Of a DNA stretch of 64,000 bases, positions 59,501 through 64,000 are shown one piece after another. Both the position numbers and the translations under genes were made by a program. This DNA comes from Vermamoeba vermiformis. Its lineage: Eukaryota > Tubulinea > Echinamoebida. The stretch lies in assembly GCA_045837725.1 (NCBI GenBank), contig JBEWZL010000239.1:372001-436000 (forward strand), read 5' to 3'. Below the pieces are notes generated by a model that was not told where the DNA came from, searched no databases, and saw nothing but the letters and a program-made list of their open reading frames with translations. Each line of letters starts with the position of its first letter. Positions within the stretch are counted from its first letter, which is position 1.

Positions 59501-61672
59501 CAGCCATCAACCCGGCAACAAGGTCAAGGTCGAGGTTGACGAAGCTGTTCCCGATACCAATGTTGGCTACAGAATCTTCAACGAGTTCAAGGAGAACTAC
59601 TTTGCCTTGAACGTTGTGGCCAAGAAGCTCGGTATCTCGAACAAGACTTTGTCCAAGATCACTGCCAGCGTCAAGTTCAACCCTGGTGGTCTCAACTTGG
59701 GCTTGAATTTGAAGTTCTCTAGCCGCGGTCAACAAGTCATGGGCTACACTCGCCGCATTGAGCGTGTCAGTCCTAACGGCCAAACTGTTAGCCGCTGGGA
59801 GTACTCTCAAAAGGCTATTGACTTATTGAGAGACTACAAAGAGAAGTTCCCCGAAGTCTTCAGTGTTGTCGAGGCTGATCCCGAACAGGAGGTCTACCCC
59901 GTCAGCTCCTTGTTCGCTCCTGAGAACACTAACAACAACTTCAACATGAACAACGTCGCTGCTGCTTTGCCCTCTGATAAGCAAGAAGACGAAGATGAAG
60001 ACGAAATTGTTGTTTACAGCGGTGCTGCTGATGCTGCTAGTAAGTTAACATAGCACTATTGGTCGTGCTTAATTCATAACTTATTCACCGTTTTTGTTTA
60101 GAACAAGCTGCTGTTGTTGCTAACAACAACAATAACAACAAGGGCGACAACAACAACGAGCAGAAGAAAGAAGACGACGCTGAGAAGGAAGAAGACCTCG
60201 AGGAGGCTTTGAAGAAGGTCGAACAAGCCGTTCCTGATCAAAACAAGGAACGCTTAAAGACCATCGTGGCTTGGTTGAAGGCCCTGCCCACTGCTCGCAT
60301 GTCACGCGTCACTTCTGGCAGCAGAACGATTCCCAAAGAAGGTGTTGCTGCACTTGAGAAGGAGATCGACAAGCACTTGAACACCATCGGCACTTTGAGA
60401 CCCAAGTTCGTCACTGTCGTTACTGTTGGCTTGTTGTTCAGACCTTTGAGCGACATTGAAATTCACACCAAGGACTTTGACGCACTCGGCAACAAACTCA
60501 AGCTCGGAGACCGTGTCCTCAACTTCAAGGACTCTGGCCCAGTGCCTTTTGCTCTCCGCGGTACTGTTGTCGGCATCAAGGGCAACTTTGTTGACGTCTT
60601 GTGGGACCAGAAGTTGATTGGTGGTACCACCCTCGAAGGCTTGTGCTCGGACTTGCGCGGCTACACTGTGCCCATGGGCAGTGTCTTGAACTTGAACGCT
60701 GAAGGTGAATCATTCAGCGGTGGTCGTGGAGGTCGCGGCGGTCGTGGTGGTCGAGGCCGTGGCGCTCATCGTGGCGGACATCACGAACAACACGATAGAT
60801 TCCCTGGTCAAGGAAACCGTCTCGGTGGTGAGGACAATAACAACAACCGCGGTGGAAATTTCAGACGCGTGTCTGAACTTGAAGGAGGCAACAAGATGAG
60901 AAAGAGCGGTGAAGTCAAGTCCGCCGGCTCTGTCAACTCTTCTGCTGAGTTCCCAGTCCCCGAACAAACTCCTGAAGAGAAGCAAAAGAACCAAGACTGG
61001 TTGGCCAAGATTCAAGAGCAGATCCAACAACAAGCTCAACAACAATCAGCTCTCCCTGCCAACCCGTTCATGTTGGGCTTGACTCCTGAGCAACAACAGC
61101 TCTTGACTTACACTGCTCAGACCAACCCTCAAATGTACCCGCTCGTCTTGCAAAACCTCATGGCACAACAACAGTTGCAAATGCAATTAAGCCAGCAATT
61201 GAACTTGAGCGGCTCTGGCTCTGTCTTGCCAGTCCCTGCTCCTAACTTGACTTGGCAACAACAGCAAATGTTCTCTGGTCCTTCTTCAACCACTTCAAGT
61301 GCCTCTGGTTCTTTGCACTCATCTCACGATGACAGCCTTGAGCCTCAAGGACACCGTGGTGGTCACAGAGGAGGTCGCGGAGGTCGTGGTGGTCGTGGCG
61401 GTCACCGTGGAGGCCATGGCCAAAAGCCCATCAAGCTCTTGCACCACGATGACGATGACAACCAACAACATCAACAAGGTGGTGATGATGGTGCTCACGG
61501 CGGTCACCGTGGAGGCCGACGTGGCGGTCGTGGTGGTCGTGGCGGTCGTGGCGGCCGTGGAGGTAACTACAGACCTCGCGATGAGCAAGGCGGCAACAAC
61601 AATAACAACACTAATGCCGACAACGACAACCCTAACTTGACTTGGCAACAAAAGCAAATGCTTGGCAAATAA
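56512..61672 (+). CDS. XRN1: XRN1, cytoplasmic 5'-3' exoribonuclease
   Basis: XRN1 degrades decapped mRNA. The start at 56512 gives MGVPKFFRWLSERYPLINQ, the invariant XRN start. Active-site motifs: YLYLDMNGIIHNC, VPGEGEHKVMEYIR, YGLDADLIMLSLV and FFVGNDFLPGLPSL, all intact. Six exons; introns at about 56,602-56,701, 56,871-57,035, 57,294-57,345, 58,237-58,293 and 60,043-60,101. The downstream D1-D4/PAZ-like, winged-helix and SH3-like parts (DRVLNFKDSG to GYTVPMGSV) are present. The C-terminal ~330 residues are unlike animal XRN1: two blocks of RGG repeats (60,715-60,850; 61,350-61,580), a Gln-rich stretch, and a motif PNLTWQQ(Q/K)QM occurring twice, once at the very end. About 1,560 residues. 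Confidence 0.95.
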
Positions 61673-61767
61673 GCTCCTGATGACAACCAAGCTCACAAAT
61701 AAAGACCCTTTTGACATAAACTTCGAAGTTTCATTCTTATATTTCCGTGCGAAAATTATTTATTCAC

Positions 61768-64000
61768 TTATTGGTACAAAGCATCTGCGTAACCAGCGAG
61801 AATACCCTCAACGACTGCTCCAGGGGCAAGAGCTGCGTCTTTGTAAATCTTGGCCAAGCCGTGAATCTCTTCCGGGTGCGTCTTAGCCAATTGTACAGCT
61901 TTCTTCAAGTCATCCAAGTACTTTTGAGCGTCAAACTTGGATCTGACTCCGACTTGAATCAACAATCCGTGGGGACGACGTAATCTGAAGCTGTTCTTCC
62001 AGCCCATAGTCTCCAAGGCATCAGCGACCTTCATAATGTCAAAGGTCTCGTTGTGATCAGCAACGTAAGCAATGTTGGCGGCTTCAGGAGGACCAATCAC
62101 ACGAAGGCCAGGGATGTTGTTAATACCGTCCTTGAGCTCTTCGAACAATCGGTGCATCTCTTGAGCACCCTTCAAGTAACCATCTTCGCCCATGTGCACA
62201 AGACCAGCCCAAGCAGAGGCAATCAAACCACCTTGTAAGGCAAAAAAGTCATCAGTAAAAGCTTAATACAGCAACAGTAAAAAATGGGTTGAATTTGATG
62301 ATTGAGAAGTTGCGTCAGAGTGGAGTGATTTAAAAATCAGTCATTGTGAATCCTTAGGTTGGTTGGTGTTGGTATTTTTCATCAGAACAACTCTCAATCA
62401 ATAGGCGTGCTCGCTCTAAGCACAAAAGTACACTTACCAGCACGAGAGCCGCTGACACTAGGTGTCACGTAGAAACCACCAGCCCAGTAAGTAGTCGCAA
62501 AGAATTGATATTTGCGGTACTCAGCGTCGCTGTAAGTGATGACTGAAGTGCCTTTAGGTCCAAAGCCGTATTTGTGTGTGTCAGCGGAGATCGAGGTCAC
62601 ACCGGGCACGCGGTAGTCCCACTTGCGGTTCAGATGACCCAATTTCTCGAGCCACGGCAACAAGAAGGCGCCAACGCAAGCTGTATGAACAAGAGATTAG
62701 GACGATTGCTTTTCTAACATGTAAAAAATGTATGTAAAGTGATGGTTGTTAGTGGATCAGATAGGAGCGAAAGAAATGATAATCATGCTTGGTAATTCAG
62801 TTGAACTATGCATTTGAACATCACCTCACTAAGAAATGATACAAAAACAACGATTGATTTTCTGCAAATTGAAACTTACCATCAACGTGAACGGGGATGT
62901 TGTGCTTCAAACCCAACTGACCCAAGGCTTCAATATCGTCGATAACTCCGTGTGGGAATGTAGGGGCAGAGCCTACTAACTATAGACAAAATATGAATTA
63001 GCTGGTTGATAATTGGATTGTGCGAGCAGATCTAAAACTTACCAGGATCGTGTTCTTGTTGATAGCTGCCTTGAGCGCATTAATGTCGACTTGGAGGTTA
63101 GAGGCGAGAGGAACTTCGACAAACTTAACGCCAAAGTAATCGCAAGCCTTTCTGAAGGCTGGATGCACTGCGATCGAAGCCAATCTAACAGAAAGTTAGC
63201 CATGATAAACTCTTGATTTGTCTTTTAAACTTACAACTCGGGTTCGGTAATACCAAAGAGGTCTTTGGCACGTTCTTTGTAAGCTTTAATGGCCAAAAGA
63301 ATGGATTCGGTTCCTCCGTTTGTCATAACTATGAGATGATCGGATTAGAAAAAGTTCAAAAATAATATTTAAATTTGCAAATATTTTTTACTCACCTCCC
63401 ACGCATTTAGAATCACCGTGGAGCAAGTTGATGGTCATTTTGACGACTTCATTCTTTTATAAAAATAGTCAGATCAGATTCGGCCGCGATAAAGTCATAT
63501 CATTGACTCCTAATTACCTCCATTTGTCTCAAAGTAGGGAACACACGAGGATAGAATCCATTGCTATCGAAGAAGATGCCATACGCTTGCTTCAACAGCT
63601 CTTCTTGTTCTTCAAGATCTCCGTAGATGCCGCCAAAAGCAGCACCACCGTTATATTCTTTTTCTACATGTCTTATGTTCTTCAATATTTGAAGGACTGA
63701 TTCAGAAGACAAACCCTGTTCGTATGGCGCTTGTTAGTCCAATTTTTTGGCTCGCAAAATATTTTCCGAAGGAATTTGGCCCAAAATAATCAAGCCAGTA
63801 CGCGAACTCGGATCTAACAGGAAAATTGACTTACCTTCTCAGGAATGTGATCGTAGGGCTTCCAGTTAAGCGCAAGCAAGGCCTCTTCGTCGTGGCTGAG
63901 ATCTGTTTTAAGTTCCTTGATGGCTTTGTCCTAAAATTAACTCGAGTTAATGCATAATTTTTAGATCAATCAATTATTTTAAATATGACCAAACGAAAGG
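61768..64000 (-). CDS. Sphingosine-1-phosphate lyase, 5' end outside the window
   Basis: This PLP enzyme of the ER splits sphingosine 1-phosphate into phosphoethanolamine and a fatty aldehyde. Conserved parts, in order on the minus strand: [100 protein letters not shown], then [18 protein letters not shown] with the PLP-binding Lys, and [17 protein letters not shown]. The stop is at 61768. The N-terminal membrane helix and first exons lie beyond 64000. Two introns here are about 200 nt (62,238-62,436 and 62,683-62,879), longer than most in the window. AATAAATAA lies just past the stop. Confidence 0.95.

Noticed and set aside
58662-59810. 382-codon minus-strand open frame
   Set aside because: Antisense of conserved XRN1 coding sequence, produced by biased third codon positions.
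1-64000. Transposons, LTR or viral elements, CRISPR arrays
   Set aside because: No reverse transcriptase, integrase, transposase, capsid-like or spacer-repeat patterns were seen; the only sizeable duplication (14149/16764) lacks mobile-element ends.

Overview
This is nuclear DNA of a gene-dense, intron-rich unicellular eukaryote. Nearly every gene is split by short introns (mostly about 45-65 nt) with GT..AG ends and a CTAAC/TTAAY-like branch site. Intergenic gaps are often only 100-300 bp. Genes lie on both strands and I see no transposons. The gene set (ATR, VPS15, condensin, XRN1, Topors, sphingosine-phosphate lyase, many-domain TKL kinases) points to a free-living protist of the Amoebozoa/Obazoa grade. 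Amoebozoa is my best guess, but I cannot fix the species from sequence alone.

Layout: 1-607 start of an organellar-type RNase II/R exonuclease (-); 788-7140 VPS15 (+) with an unusual TPR insert; 7234-16608 a minus-strand cluster of three related ubiquitin-domain genes (one without a kinase, one predicted pseudokinase, one frameshifted kinase), interrupted by a secreted heparinase II/III-like gene; 16973-23174 one very unusual gene predicted to join an F-box, leucine-rich repeats, many ankyrin repeats and a voltage-gated K+ channel; 23293-27181 a multi-pass membrane phosphodiesterase/phosphoethanolamine-transferase-like gene; 27325-32428 condensin subunit 1; 32673-33694 a Topors-like RING ligase; 34335-35281 an NmrA/isoflavone-reductase-like enzyme; 35416-44245 the checkpoint kinase ATR; 44551-46371 an ERI1-like exonuclease; 46464-47510 a short-chain dehydrogenase; 47604-49372 two unrecognised genes; 49541-50011 a TMEM14 protein; 50124-53939 a membrane-anchored FG nucleoporin of POM121-like layout; 54610-56269 an unrecognised conserved-looking protein; 56512-61672 XRN1; 61768 to the window end sphingosine-1-phosphate lyase (5' end outside).

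The likely novel biology lies at 7-23 kb. The cluster encodes a ubiquitin moiety that is about 75% identical to ubiquitin. It has K6, K48 and K63 replaced by Arg and the terminal Gly replaced by Gln, and it is fused to a shared module of unknown fold; in two of the three genes a TKL kinase domain follows. Next door, an F-box (normally an SCF ubiquitin-ligase adaptor) is fused to a K+ channel. The 3' ends of the channel gene and of one kinase gene share a duplicated segment of about 266 bp. Ubiquitin-type signalling, kinases and an ion channel are thus physically clustered, although a functional link is inference.

The remaining genes are housekeeping functions of genome maintenance (ATR, condensin), RNA decay (XRN1, ERI1, RNase II), membrane traffic (VPS15), the nuclear pore and lipid metabolism, with no sign of operon-like organisation.
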